Assembly (NCBI GenBank): GCA_036426205.1
Contig: CM071568.1
Location: 49,445,045-49,509,044, forward strand
DNA: 64,000 nucleotides
Direction: 5' to 3'
Source of the DNA: Ascaphus truei
Taxonomy: Eukaryota; Chordata; Amphibia; Anura; Ascaphidae
Below, one piece after another: positions 22,160-32,870 of the stretch. The notes beneath the pieces are model-generated. The model worked only from the letters and a program-made list of their open reading frames with translations, was not told the DNA's origin and did no database searches. A program made the position numbers and the translations under genes. Position 1 is the stretch's first letter; every line of letters starts with the position of its first letter.

Positions 22160-22500
22160 CGAGTGAAGATGCAGCCTCCTTTTCTCTGGATCACGCGTGG
22201 CTTAAAGGCACGGAACTGCAGGCTGTGTGAAGGCAGCATACCCGTCACTCACCGCCAGCGCCTCAATACTTAAGCATACCTGTCATTCACCACTAATACT
22301 TATGCCCCACAATGCCTGGCATATGCCGCTGTCATTTGTCTCTTAAGTGCAAGGTATTGTGGGGTGCGAGTATCGAGGCCGCAGCGGTGAGTGACAGTCA
22401 CGCTGCCTTAACACAGCCTGTAGTTCTGCGCCTTTAAGCCGTGCGAATCAATGAAGAAGAAGAGGCTGCATCTTTCCCATCAGGTACGGTCCAGAGAAAG
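22160..22500. repeat. Foldback repeat around ATGCCTGGCATATGCC
   Basis: Large inverted repeat: GATGCAGCCTCC...GGCTTAAAGGCACGGAACTG...TCACTCACCGC on the left mirrors GCGGTGAGTGA...CTGTAGTTCTGCGCCTTTAAG...GAGGCTGCATC on the right. The sequence CACTAATACTTATGCCCCAC recurs inside the L1 relic at 28227-28246. Confidence 0.65.
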
Positions 22501-22515
22501 GAGGCTCTGTTAGTG

Positions 22516-22845
22516 CAGTGGTGCGCAAAGTGGGTGGCGCGCCCCACAGGGGGGCACTAGATTCTGGGGGGGGGGCAGGTGTTACGGAGGCCCCCGCACT
22601 TCCCCGAAGGCATTTAAAATTAATGCCGGGGATTGCGTGAGGCCTCTGTAACTGGTTTACTTACCTTCGTTTCAATGACGCGTCTCCATGGCAAACTGCG
22701 TCAAATGACGCCGCAGGGTCATGTGACGTCACATTGCTATGGCAACGTGATGTCACACGACCCAGCGACGTCATTTGACGCCCGGGGCGAGGGGGCGCGA
22801 TCCGGAGAGGAGACGGGTGCATGAAATTAAGTTTGCACACCTCTG
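22516..22845. mobile_element. hAT MITE (CAGNGGTGCGCAAA family), copy 1
   Basis: 330 bp element starting CAGTGGTGCGCAAAG and ending TTTGCACACCTCTG, flanked by perfect 8 bp repeats TGTTAGTG (22508-22515 and 22846-22853). The interior has CATTTGACGCC and TGACGTCACATT palindromes. Copies with their own duplications are at 58565-58864 and 63239-63544. Confidence 0.92.
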
Positions 22846-22853
22846 TGTTAGTG

Positions 22854-23667
22854 TATGAGGTGGGGGGGGGGGGGGGGGGAGGGGTAAGTTAATAAGAAGA
22901 ATAGAAGCAGGGGCTGGGGGGAGGATAAGGGGGCGTGGGAAGTCTGTGTATAAAGTGGGGGGGAGGTGAGAAAATTGCTTTTTACCTGGACTTGTGAATG
23001 TTAGTGATATCTTACCAGCCCTGAAATTTACGTGGCATTTAATCATTAACCATATTATCTTGCACATTAAAATCAGTAACAATGAAGATTGGGCTCTTAT
23101 TACTCATATCACTGGAATATTTTTATAAAGTGACACGGTAATCTGAATGTAAGAGATCAGAATATTTTTTTGTTTTTTGCATGCTTTTCACTAAACTCTG
23201 GTAACCTTTTATAGAGTCCTTTTACCTGTTACTTATTCCAAGCTGAAGATTTGGACAGCTTTGCCTTGTATCAAATTACTATACATCATCAACCTAGGCA
23301 TAAAAACAGCATAGATTTGGTAACATAAAAAACAGCGTTAATATATCCCATTTGAAAAAAAAAAACATTTCCCATTTAGCAGCTCAATTGAACACTATTT
23401 CATACATTGCTGGCTTCGATGGCATATAGGATTTTTGATTTGGCAACATTTTTAAAACTGATCCAATGTAACTATTATGTGCCATAGAGTATAGCCATTA
23501 AGATGCTATGTGCCAAGCATAAAGATTATGCGTAATGGTATAGAAAATTAGTGCATCCTTTCTATGCCATAATGTTTTATTGGTTATTGTCATGAAAGTC
23601 ATAAAACATTACCTACCTTAAAAAAAAAAACATGGCAAGATAATCCTTTCAGTACCATAAAGGTCCC
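22854..23667 (+). other. FSBP intron 1, no further feature
   Basis: Starts with a G homopolymer (22862-22879) and continues as AT-rich intron. The minus-strand frame at 22771-23082 is an artefact of the G tract. Confidence 0.5.
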
Positions 23668-23670
23668 TTA

Positions 23671-23984
23671 GGCTTTTAATATAGTGCGCGCTGGTGCCGG
23701 CGCGCGCACGGGTGGCGCGGGCGTTTTGTTTGTAGAGGGTAAGCGGTGACGCGTGCAGCTAGGGGGCGTGGCTATGATGTCACAGCGCTAGGCCGCGCTG
23801 TGATTGGTTCATAGTGTCACGTCACGCGGCGACAGCTCTAAAATCTAATTCTCTTGTACTTTCTCTGTTCTGCTGCGCCACCGCTCACGGCTGCGCGCGC
23901 ATCTTGACTGTATCAACGTCAGCCTCCCACAGTCAATTGTAATTGGCGCATGGTAGTGCAACAGCGCGCTCTATATTACAGTCC
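23671..23984. mobile_element. GC-rich TWA MITE, copy 3
   Basis: GGCTTTTAATATAGTGCGCG to GCGCGCTCTATATTACAGTCC with TTA on both sides. The interior has CGTGGCTATGATGTCACAGC and GTGATTGGTTC. More diverged than the other copies. Confidence 0.7.
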
Positions 23985-24224
23985 TTAGACACTCTAGCAG
24001 ACCAGCATGCCCTGATAACATAGATTTATTTTTATCTTACTATTTCCTAACCAAATTCCGGGTTCGTCAAGACCGCAGAACTTCTCAATAGGGTGACCAA
24101 AAACATGCAAACTGTCAGGATAATACTCCAATTTAAAATAAAAAAAAGCAGCATTTGGTCCCTTAAACAGAAATCCTCAGATTCTATATTTAAAGGAGGG
24201 AAGTTGGTCACCTAGCTACTTATT

Positions 24225-24380
24225 TATTATTGTTTATTTATAAAGCGCCATCATATTCTGCGGAGCGGTACAATGGGGGAACAAAATTCTATAGATTACA
24301 TACACAGAATGGTATACCAAATAAGCACAAACCGATAGTAATGAGGGCCCTGCTCATGAAAGCTTACAATGTATTTGGTA
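24225..24380 (-). mobile_element. L2-type LINE 3' tail
   Basis: TTATTTATAAAGCGCCATCA, GCGGAGCGGTACAATGGGGG and CATACACAGAATGGTATACC match 10518-10660. The orientation puts the 3' end on the left. Confidence 0.6.
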
Positions 24381-24948
24381 TTTGATTTTAATAACCCTGT
24401 GGTTGCGGAATCCTAATAGGTTCTTAATGGTTATTGTTTATTACAGCTGTTCATATAGTTGCACTTGTAAATGCAAACCTTTTAATGACATTTTAGTGTT
24501 GTATTAGTTTGAATATAGTATACTAGTGCTACTACTTTGCATTTTATTGTACAACAATGAGTTGGCAGCATAACTTGTTTTTATTTCAAACCTGCTCCCC
24601 AAGGAATGTGTTTTCCACCCCCAACTAAACTCTTCATAGGGTGTTGGAGAAAGGTCTTCTGAACTGGAGAGGTTGAGCAGGACGTGCTACATTACGAATT
24701 GCACGGTGCTCAAATACACTTATTAAACTTTGACCCCTGCTTAGTCGAATAGTATGACTATTAAGTACCGGTATATCCTTATTGAGATTATAAAATATAT
24801 AAATATAAATGTTATACAGTACCAACAATGAATACATTTTTGTTTCCAGTCTCTGCTTACTAAACTTCTGTAGATTAATGAACCTGTAGGAAGCCACTGA
24901 ATTAAAACATCTTAACTCTTGGTCTGTTATTGCTTTTGTATATTTCAG

Positions 24949-25471
24949 TGATTCGATTTGTTCAGAGACAGATCCTGGCATAAGCTCCCAACAAACACTT
25001 TTGGAAGACCAGCCTGCTGCTGTCATGGTGGAACTGGAGCAAGAAGAGGATATGAAACCCCCACCATCGTTGGCCATAGAGCCACAACCTACTGCAGTGA
25101 TAGAAGAGGCCGAAGACCAGGACTTTGAGCATGCCCTAGAGCGATCGTCATCTCCTTCCCTCTCTTCTGTGGACATGAGATTGTCTTTGTCTCCTTCTCC
25201 CATTCCAGGGAGAGAGGAGTACTTTGGCCACACGGGCGAACGTTTGAGATCAGTCTGCGGCTGCGATCCTCAGACTTCACAGATGAAGAAGAAAGAGCAT
25301 GAGATCATGTTAAGAAATCAAAAACAATATGGGCTTTACATCAAGGAAAAAAGAGATGGCATGAAAAGAAGACAACACTTAGAAGAGGAGTTACTGAAGG
25401 CAAAAATCAAAGTGGAGAAACTGAAGGCAATCAGATTACGACGTGATCTACCTGAATACAACAGTCTTTAG
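24949..25471 (+). CDS. FSBP: FSBP exon 2 (terminal coding exon)
   Basis: Codes for the C-terminal 174 residues of FSBP plus stop. It begins after TATTTCAG and completes the split codon from exon 1 in frame. An acidic, Pro-rich linker (EQEEDMKPPPSLAIEPQ) is followed by a serine cluster (RSSSPSLSSVDMRLSLSPSP), also present in the family. The C-terminus is a charged helix, likely coiled coil (EKRDGMKRRQHLEEELLKAK, then KLKAIRLRRDLPEYNSL), which is the most conserved part. The two exons give 298 residues, against 299 as I recall for the human protein, so the gene is complete and intact. It lies on the same strand as RAD54B, whose recognised exons start 13.6 kb downstream. Confidence 0.93.
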
Positions 25472-25554
25472 AACTTCTGTCTCCTTTCTTTTTGTTTGTA
25501 GCACTTGTTAAATATTGTAGCATTGTCGCATTAAGTCTGTTATTTTATTCAAGG

Positions 25555-25560
25555 AATAAA
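25555..25560 (+). terminator. FSBP polyadenylation signal candidate
   Basis: AATAAA 84 bases after the FSBP stop codon; a second AATAAA is at about 25692. Either would make a short 3' UTR. Confidence 0.55.
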
Positions 25561-25599
25561 ATTTAAAACCGTACACAAAACAAGGTAAATTATTTATTC

Positions 25600-26240
25600 A
25601 CATTGTCTACCCACCATAACCAAACGTAGCATGGCAATTTGCTGGATGTTTTACTAGCATTTGTTAAATTAAAAACACTGCTATTCCTTCAATAAATTTT
25701 TACTATGTAATTACTAGCATTGTTACATTGCTGCTTGAGGCTTTTCGCATATGCCAAAGATACGAGCTAGTCACAAAGCTAATGTTGTTCAAATCTATTT
25801 TGAGACTGAATAAAATGAAGAGTAGATTAGGGAGCAGCATTCCGTTCTTGTTTGGGTGCAGGGAGAACGACACCACCTTCTGTCTGTGTGAACTGCAGAT
25901 GATCTAGAATAGAAGAAACCTCAGATCTTCAAATGCTATTCAAATAATAATATATTTAAGCAACATACTTATAAACAACAAAATAAAGCAGAGATCACAC
26001 ACGTTGCATAATGTGCAACATGTTATTGCAAGACGACCTGTTTCGGATCTATATCTGTCCTTGTTTGTTTCTTCTATACTGTGATTAGAATGAAGGCCTA
26101 GTTAATCAGATTCTTAATACAGAAGTTTGCTTGGACTTGTATGGTCCTGTGTGACATGTTGGAAAGAGCCTTTGTAAAGAAAAATAAAGAACAAAGGACT
26201 TTGCTTCATTTCTTCACTTGTGTCTTTCGTAAGAATTTAC
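25600..26240. other. Region after FSBP, no gene
   Basis: Contains a GTTTCGGATCTATATCTGTCC stretch (26040-26060) whose complement resembles the GAAAC half of the hammerhead-like motifs but lacks CTGANGA. Nothing else supported. Confidence 0.35.
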
Positions 26241-26253
26241 ATATGGTTGCCGG

Positions 26254-26325
26254 TCAAAGCAGCTCAGTGGTAAAATGTTTAGATGAACGAACTTTTCACC
26301 AAAGTTCGTGTCTGCCATGAAATTG
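26254..26325 (+). repeat. tRNA-like SINE head (weak)
   Basis: GCAGCTCAGTGGTAAAATG resembles a tRNA box A, and AAAGTTCGTGTCTGCC about 45 bp later resembles a worn box B. No full cloverleaf, so a SINE relic is likelier than a tRNA gene. Followed by a region rich in inverted CGAACTTT/AAAGTTCG words (to about 26700). Confidence 0.3.
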
Positions 26326-26966
26326 GCATAACTTCGCGGACGAGGCGAGTTTGAAGAAGGGAAAACAAAAATGCAGCACTTTTTTTTTTTTTTTTTTTCA
26401 TTTTTGTTTGTGAACTTTAATTGCATAAACGTTCATCTGCGTGGCTGTGGCAAGTGTGAAAAAAACGTTTTTCTTTTTGTTTGTGCGAACTTTAGTTTTT
26501 GCACACCAAGTGAAACTTTTGGTGTAAGTAAACGAAATGGGAGGCTTTTGACAGATTTCCATATGTTCGCATGGACTTGTAAGCAAAAACCATGCAGACA
26601 TAGGCCTACTTTTGCGGGTTTGCGAAGGTTGACAAAAGTTTGCACAAATGTCCGCTGGCTGAACTTCACACTAGTAAAATGGATCTGCACTGGAAAGTGT
26701 GTGTGTGTTTTTTTTTTTTTTATCTTGGGGTAACTAGAACAATAATTTAAATATGAAACGTGCAAAAATATTTCTCAAAAGTTTATGAAAATGAAGGCAG
26801 CTACTTTAAGATACTGTATTTCTACCTTTTTGCTTTTTCTGTTGCTTTTTTTTTTATATTTGTAGGGTTATTGAGTGGTAATTTATCTTAAAGAAAAGTA
26901 AAAGTTCTCTGATGTGTTGGAGTATAATCAGGGAAACCTAACTCAATGCTGCCTCATTAAGCCCCG
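26326..26966. other. No gene seen
   Basis: The open frames at 26371-26733 and on the opposite strand run through T and A homopolymers and have no domain. Several GCGAACTTT/AAAGTTTGC words suggest an old foldback repeat. Confidence 0.4.
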
Positions 26967-27330
26967 CTATCTCCAGGACTGAAATATCCACAGAAGAAGT
27001 AAAAAACCGGGACACAGTCGAGTTAGGAAAATATAAAATGTTACCAGTACAAAAAATAAATATCCACACTTACAATTCATAAAAAACTCAGCAGGCATAA
27101 TAAAGGGGCCACCCGCCCATAGATAATTGCAATCAGTGGCTGTAACGAGAGACGGTCTCTGGACGCAGACTTCTAGTAGTGTACCCGCGCTCAAACAGCC
27201 TCGTTGTTGTTTGCACGACGTCTCTGTGCTATGACGTACTGGGCAGCTAGCATGCAATTACCATCACACGTGTCACAAGAGATCGCTTCATCAGGTTCCT
27301 CTTCCCCACACAGCCAATATATGGTCTTAA
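26967..27330 (-). mobile_element. Penelope-like terminal fragment (uncertain)
   Basis: CTGATGA on the minus strand (27288-27294) with GACAC (27270-27274) where GAAAC is expected. The preceding sequence has the same layout as the other hammerhead-bearing repeats: AT-rich head, GC-rich body, then motif. No protein. Confidence 0.3.
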
Positions 27331-27639
27331 ATAGCCTCAATATCAAATGATACAGAATTACATACACCCGTCACATGTAGTTTATCTTAAACGCCTTTAA
27401 ATGCACGTTGTAGTAGCTTGAAGATGTTTTAGGCAGGAAATTAGTAGTTATTCTTAAATACAATTAAATTATTCTGTTGGCCTGTTAATAATTTCAATTT
27501 TAGGCATTTGGATACCTATGGAAATGTCCCAAACAATAGTTTTTGACCCTTGACTCCAGCCACTTCCTGGCAGCCCCTTACACTGGTGTTATCAAAGTCG
27601 AGCAGCTATATAACTCATATACTGTTTGAAAAGTAGATT

Positions 27640-28800
27640 AAAATTGGGAGGGGCTGCGTCTGAGGAGATGGCAGCTTTGGAGACTAGCTTCGCGGCAACT
27701 CGGGGCGTTAAATCCCACAATTAAGAGTACTTTTTTGCCCTCGAGTGCCTAGACCCTACACTTGTGATGGCTCCTAAACAAACAAACAAACAAAACCTCA
27801 AGCTGAACTGAGTGAGTGTTTTTAGGAAACATGATTACTCCCACCATCCGCAACCCCGGACTCCGTCACGTGCTCAGACAGACTCTGATTCACAAGGTGA
27901 GCCCACAAGTCAACATTCCACAAAGAGCGATATAGAAGATCTCTCTGGTAACATTGAGCTCTTTTATTACAAACAGATCTTCAAAAAGCCCTATCCAAAA
28001 ATAACAGGATTTGTCCTATTTGTGAGTGAGGATCGGTCCCCTCCAGATGAAGCTGGACAATAGTACAGTATCTCAGCCAAGAAAAAAAAATGGATCCAGG
28101 CCTTGAACAGGTAAAAACTGAAGTGGCAGACATTTTACAATGCTAAGAAGACGCTGAAAATGCAGATCGCCAGAACAATCTCAGAATCCGTGGCATCCCT
28201 GAGTATGATGGACATACCAGTCACCTCACAACTAATACTTATGCCCCACAATGCCTGGCATATGCTGCTGTTGTCTGCCTCCTTTTGAAAACTTGTTATC
28301 GAGGTGGCTTACAGTACCTTGCCGGACTAGACTGGAGAGTCCTTAATGCTGGACAAAACCCACAAGGCCCAAGCCCCCAGCCAGTGACCTCTCCCGAGAT
28401 GATGTGATTGTCTCTTAGGTTTTCACTATTATAAAACCATTCTTCACGGCAGTGAGGTGCCCCAGCGATCTATCCTTTTGAAAATGCCTCTCTGTAGGTC
28501 TTTTCTGACTTATCGCCGTCCAATGCTGACCCACAGACGCAACCTGAAAGGTACCTGCCTTACGTTACAGAAACATCAAGTACAGGTGGGCCTTCCCTTT
28601 CAAGCTTCTGGTCATCGGGGAGGGGGACCACCTCCCTGAGGTACCTGGTGGACGGACCAACCTTTTGAGGAATCTGCATTGCATCCTCCCATCCCTGGAT
28701 TGTCAGAGGGAGCCTACTGACATGCATCCTACGTTGTCCAGCACTAAGCAGAGAAGTCCCATGATGCAAGCTTCCCCTTCACTTGACTGAGTGCCCACAG
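27640..28800 (+). pseudogene. L1-type LINE, ORF1 relic
   Basis: GGGGCTGCGTCTGAGGAGATGG begins a 5' UTR-like segment. A decayed ORF1 follows, starting MAPKQTN near 27768, with HPQPRTPSRAQTDSDSQGEP, then NADRQNNLRIRGIPEYDG near 28158-28210 (the L1 ORF1 coiled-coil/RRM boundary motif), and a C-terminal RWAFPFKLL-like region near 28585-28610. Several stops and frameshifts are present, so it is not functional. An inserted or recombined block (28213-28277) matches the foldback repeat at 22290. Its ORF2 3' end may be the segment at 32870-34395. Confidence 0.7.
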
Positions 28801-29164
28801 TATAAAGGCTTAACAAATTGAAGGCTTGAACAACTGACCCTGGGAATTAGATACATTAGGAGCCCCCAAAATGGAAGGTTGTGAGATCCCTGCCCAGGTG
28901 CTCCAGCCACACAACAGGGTCACTGTAGCCCTTTGCTAGCTGTGCAGGACATATCTGTTTTAGACATTGGTCTAACTTTACGTGTATTTATTTATTTATA
29001 AAATATTTTACCAGGAAGTAATACATTGAGAGTTACCTCTCGTTTTCAAGTATGTCCTGAGCACAGAGTAAAACAAATAATACATGGTTACAAATACAGT
29101 TACATAAATGAACAGGGTATACATTATATACAAGACATTGCGTGCACAGTTAAAGAAATATATA

Positions 29165-30328
29165 TTATGGGCGTATGAAACAGTTACAGACCAGATTAAA
29201 ATGTGAGACAGCCTTAGATTTGAAAGAACTTAAACTGGTGGTGGATGTGAGAGTCTTTGATAGGTTGTTCCAGTTTTGGGGTGCACGGTAGGAGAAGGAG
29301 GAACGTCCGGATACTTTGTTGAGCCTTGGGACCATGAACAGTCTTTTGGAGTCTGATCTCATGTGATAAGTGCTGCATGTGGTAGGGGTGAGGAGCTTTT
29401 TCAGGTAGCTGGGTAACTTGCCCATGAAGAATTTAAAGGCAAGACAGGAAAGGTGAACTTTGCGCCTAAACTCGAGTGATGACCAATCTGGTTCTTTGAG
29501 CATATCGCAGTGATGGGTGTTGTAGTTGCATTGGAGAACAAAACGACAAATTGAATTGTAGAGGGTGTCAAGTTTGCTAAGGTGGGTTTGAGGTGCCGAG
29601 CCGTATACTATGTCTCCATAGTCAATAATTGGCATTAGCATCTGCTGAGCGATACGCTTTCTGACCAGGAGACTTAGGGAGGATTTGTTCCTGTAAAGTG
29701 CCCCTAGTTTGGCATAGGTCTTGGTTGTCAGGATATCAATGTGTATCCCGAATGTTAAGTGGGAGTCAAACCATAAGCCCAGGTATTTAAAACTAGTGAC
29801 AGGGGTTAGGGTGGTATTAGCGTTGGTTCTAATCAGGAGCTCAGTCACTGGAAGCTTTAAAAATTTAGTCTTGGTCCCGAATACCATTGTTACAGTCTTG
29901 TCAGTGTTTAAAAACAGTTTGTTTTGGGAAATCCAGTTTTCGAGACTCAAAAAGTCAGACTGAAGTATGTGTTGAAGGTTAGAGAGGCTATGGCTGTGTG
30001 CATATAGGATTGTGTCGTCTGCATACATGTGTATTGAGGCTTCCTTACAAGCTGTGGGAAGATCATTAATGAACACTGAGAAGAGTAGGGGCCCCAGAAC
30101 AGAGCCTTGCGGGACACCACAGGTGATATCCAGGGGGTTGGAGTTAGAGCCTGAGATGGACACATGTTGGGATCTTCCTGATAGGTAGGACTGAAACCAG
30201 TTTAAAGCAAGCTTCCCTATTCCAGAGCTCTGGAGTTTGTTGAGCAGGATAGCATGATCAACTGTGTCAAAAGCCTTTGCAAAATCTAGGAATACTGCAC
30301 CAGTGAGTTGTCCCCGTTCCTTCCACAC
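29165..30328 (-). pseudogene. LINE reverse transcriptase, C-terminal frame
   Basis: 387 open codons. LDFAKAFDTVDHAILLNKLQ (motif with the first catalytic Asp), GVPQGSVLGPLLFSVFINDL and MYADDTILYAHS (YADD catalytic centre), then a thumb and a C-terminal domain ending VCNCFIRP. It carries all RT palm motifs. It is out of frame with the upstream 518-codon frame by a single shift near 30,310, where KVCNEIQ continues as VWKERGQLTGAVF in the other frame. One indel therefore separates it from a continuous ORF2. Confidence 0.85.
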
Positions 30329-32075
30329 TGGATTTCATTGCAAACTTTTAGCAGGGTAGTTACGGTGGAGTGTTTGGGACGAAACCCAGATTGGAATTGG
30401 CTAGGGAAATTTGTCTTGGTATAGAAATCGCTTAATTGGGAGTGGACACATTTTTCCATGACTTTGGATAGAATTGGGAGAAGTGAGATTGGCCTGTAGT
30501 TTGAGACAGTGTTTTTGTCCCCACTTTTGAAGATTGGGACAACTCTGGCAGTTTTCCAGGTCTTAGGGATATGGCCTGCAGACAGGATAGAGTTGACTAT
30601 GGACGCAATTGGTTTGGCAATGGCTGGGGCACCAAGTCGTAGGACCCTAAATTGTAGTAAGTCAGGTCCACATTGGCTGCTTAATTTTAGTTTGAGGAGC
30701 GCTTGTATAATCTCCTCTTTAGATACTGGGTCAAATTGAAAATTGTGGGCAGTGTTGGGAGGGGGTGGGACTATAGGGGTACTCCCAGGATGAGATTCAG
30801 GTTTGTGGTTTGGGCTGCGTTTTGCTAATAAGTTTGTGGCGCACCCCACAAAGTAATCATTGAATGCATTTGCAATGTCAGTGGGGTCTGTCAGAGTAAT
30901 ATCCCACTTAGTGATATTACTTGGTTGTTGATGGTCAGGAGGCTGGAATATATTGTTGATAACCTTCCAGAAGTTAGCTTGATTTGTTGTATTTTGGTGG
31001 AGATTTTCAGAGTAGTATTGTGCTTTTGCATGCCTTGTTTGCTTTGTGCACCTGTTCCGCATGCATCTGTAGTGATTGAGATCCTTGGTAGTGCCAGTTA
31101 CTTTGTATTTTTTCCACAAGGTATCCCTGAGCTGGTAGAGTGCAATAAGGTCAGTTGTAACCCATGGAAGGTTGGCCCCCCGTACCCTTATTTTGCGTAG
31201 TGGAGCATGGATATCGCAGAGTTTTAAGAACTCTGATTGGAAATAGTCAAGCGCAGAATCAGGGTCGGGAATTAAATCGATTCTGTGCCATGGGCAGTTG
31301 GTAAGGTCATCCAGAAACTGTTGTGGGTTAAAGTTTTTAAATGTTCTAGTGAGGAGAACTTTAGGGCTTGATTGGGGCGTTTTAATTTTCCTTACACAGT
31401 ACACTATTGCATGGTCACTGAAAATGTCAGGAAGGATGCCAGAGGATTGGATTCTGCTGGGGTTTGAGGAGAGAATCCAGTCTAGCAAGGAATGGTTATG
31501 CGATTTCAGGTTTATCCGTGTGGGTTGGGAAATGAGTTGCGATAGGTTAAGTGACTTCAGTTGTATCTGGATTTTGTGGTTTTTAGGGTCAAGCCAATTG
31601 AAGTTGAAATCTCCAAGAACTAACAGCTCACTCTTCTCATTCAGAGAGGAAATGTAGCCAAGAAATTGGGTGATTTCAGTCAGGGATTGTAGAGGGGCTT
31701 TAGGGGGGCGGTAGATGCCAGCAAGCAAGATTGGCTTAGAAAAGGGGAGGCAGATTTTGCCAACTAGAATTTCAAAAGAGGGTGGGCTTGGGGGGCAATT
31801 TAACAGTGTAAATTTTAAGGTGTCTGCAATATAAAATAACACCCCTCCTCCTCTCTTTGACCTATCTCTCCTAAAAATGGAGTATCCCTGAATGGCGATA
31901 TTTGCATCAGGGGTTTTTAGGGGATAGCCATGTTTCTGTAAGAATGATGGATTTGGGTTTATGCATAAGGCACCATGCCCTTAGTTCGTCCAGTTTGGGC
32001 AGCAGGCTCCGGATATTTATATGGGCGACAGATAGCCCTTTTTGGAATTTAAAGGTGGAATTCTCAAGGGCATGG
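30286..32075 (-). pseudogene. LINE endonuclease and N-terminal RT frame
   Basis: APE-type endonuclease, seen as HINIRSLLPKLDELRAW, LTETWLSPK (near 31930-32060, with one frameshift), FRRDRSKRGGG, LLAGIYRPPKAPL, LVLGDFNFNWLDP and ILPDIFSDHAIVYC (SDH catalytic box), followed by the RT fingers (SNYRPISLLPILSKVMEKC and QSGFRPKHSTVTTLL). The long open frame covers 30286-31842. The first endonuclease segment lies upstream in another frame. No ORF1 recognised. Confidence 0.82.
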
Positions 32076-32560
32076 GACAGAGCTGAAATGGGAGGACCTG
32101 GGTTAGGTTCAATATCACCTGCTAAAGAGAGTAACAGTACAAGTAGGAATTTGGGTAGTTGTTTGTAGGTTGTAAATTTGTGGTGTTTGCTATTAGAGTG
32201 AGTAGTGGTTGGTGTGCTGCTTTTTAGAGTTCTCCACCAACATTCAGTAGATAGTGCAAGGCTTTTGAGTAGTCCAGGGTGTATGGTGATGTTGGGTGTG
32301 GGCCAGGATGGAGGAGTTTGTAGTGTATAGAGGGAGTAACATCTCCATGAGGCCAGGAGAAAGAAAAGTTAAAATACATAGCAGGTTCATTATGCCAGAG
32401 GTAGGCAGTGCTGCAGGGAGCTGCTGTGAACAAAGTGAGTGTGTGCAGACTGAACAGCATGGGTGTGCCTGTTCCTTGTCAAATGTTTTGGTGCATTGCA
32501 ATGCTAGAGTCAGTTCAGGGTTTCAGTGTATTGTGCACTCAGTTTTGGGAGAGGCTGCAG

Positions 32561-32870
32561 TGAAATAAGTTGTAAAGGGGTGGGGGCCTTAGTGTAGCCT
32601 TAGATCCAGTCGCGCTGCACATTACACATAGCCTTGAGCCTATTGACTGTTACCTTTCCCTATATCGATAACTTTTATCGATGTAATTTTATTAGGCCCC
32701 ACCGTTCAGTGTGATGCTTGTTTGCATATAAAAAATTAGGCCTTAGCTAGAGATTGCATTATCTGCCCGCCGAAGGGTCAGCCACTAAACATTGCATTCT
32801 TAAACCGACGCGATAGCGGGTCACCTCCGAGGTGGACAGAGGTTAATATTTTTGGTAGGATCCAATCTGG
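32561..32870. other. Junction between LINE and L1 tail; no gene
   Basis: Contains a GTAGCC/TAGCCTTAG-type short stretch resembling a worn MITE end and a TATCGATAACTTTTATCGAT inverted pair (about 32663-32682). Nothing coding. Confidence 0.35.

Larger units (their letters stand above)
28985..32560 (-). mobile_element. CR1/Rex-like non-LTR retrotransposon, nearly full ORF2
   Basis: Reading leftward: endonuclease, reverse transcriptase, then a 3' UTR with the complement of GGTAACTCTCAATGTATTAC and a TAAATAAA tail at 28985. The 5' limit is uncertain. The family has other 3' fragments in the window at 4800-4955 and 60780-61985. It appears inserted within an L1 relic, whose ORF1 lies to the left and ORF2 tail to the right. 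It is the youngest large retroelement here, judged by its long open frames. Confidence 0.85.
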
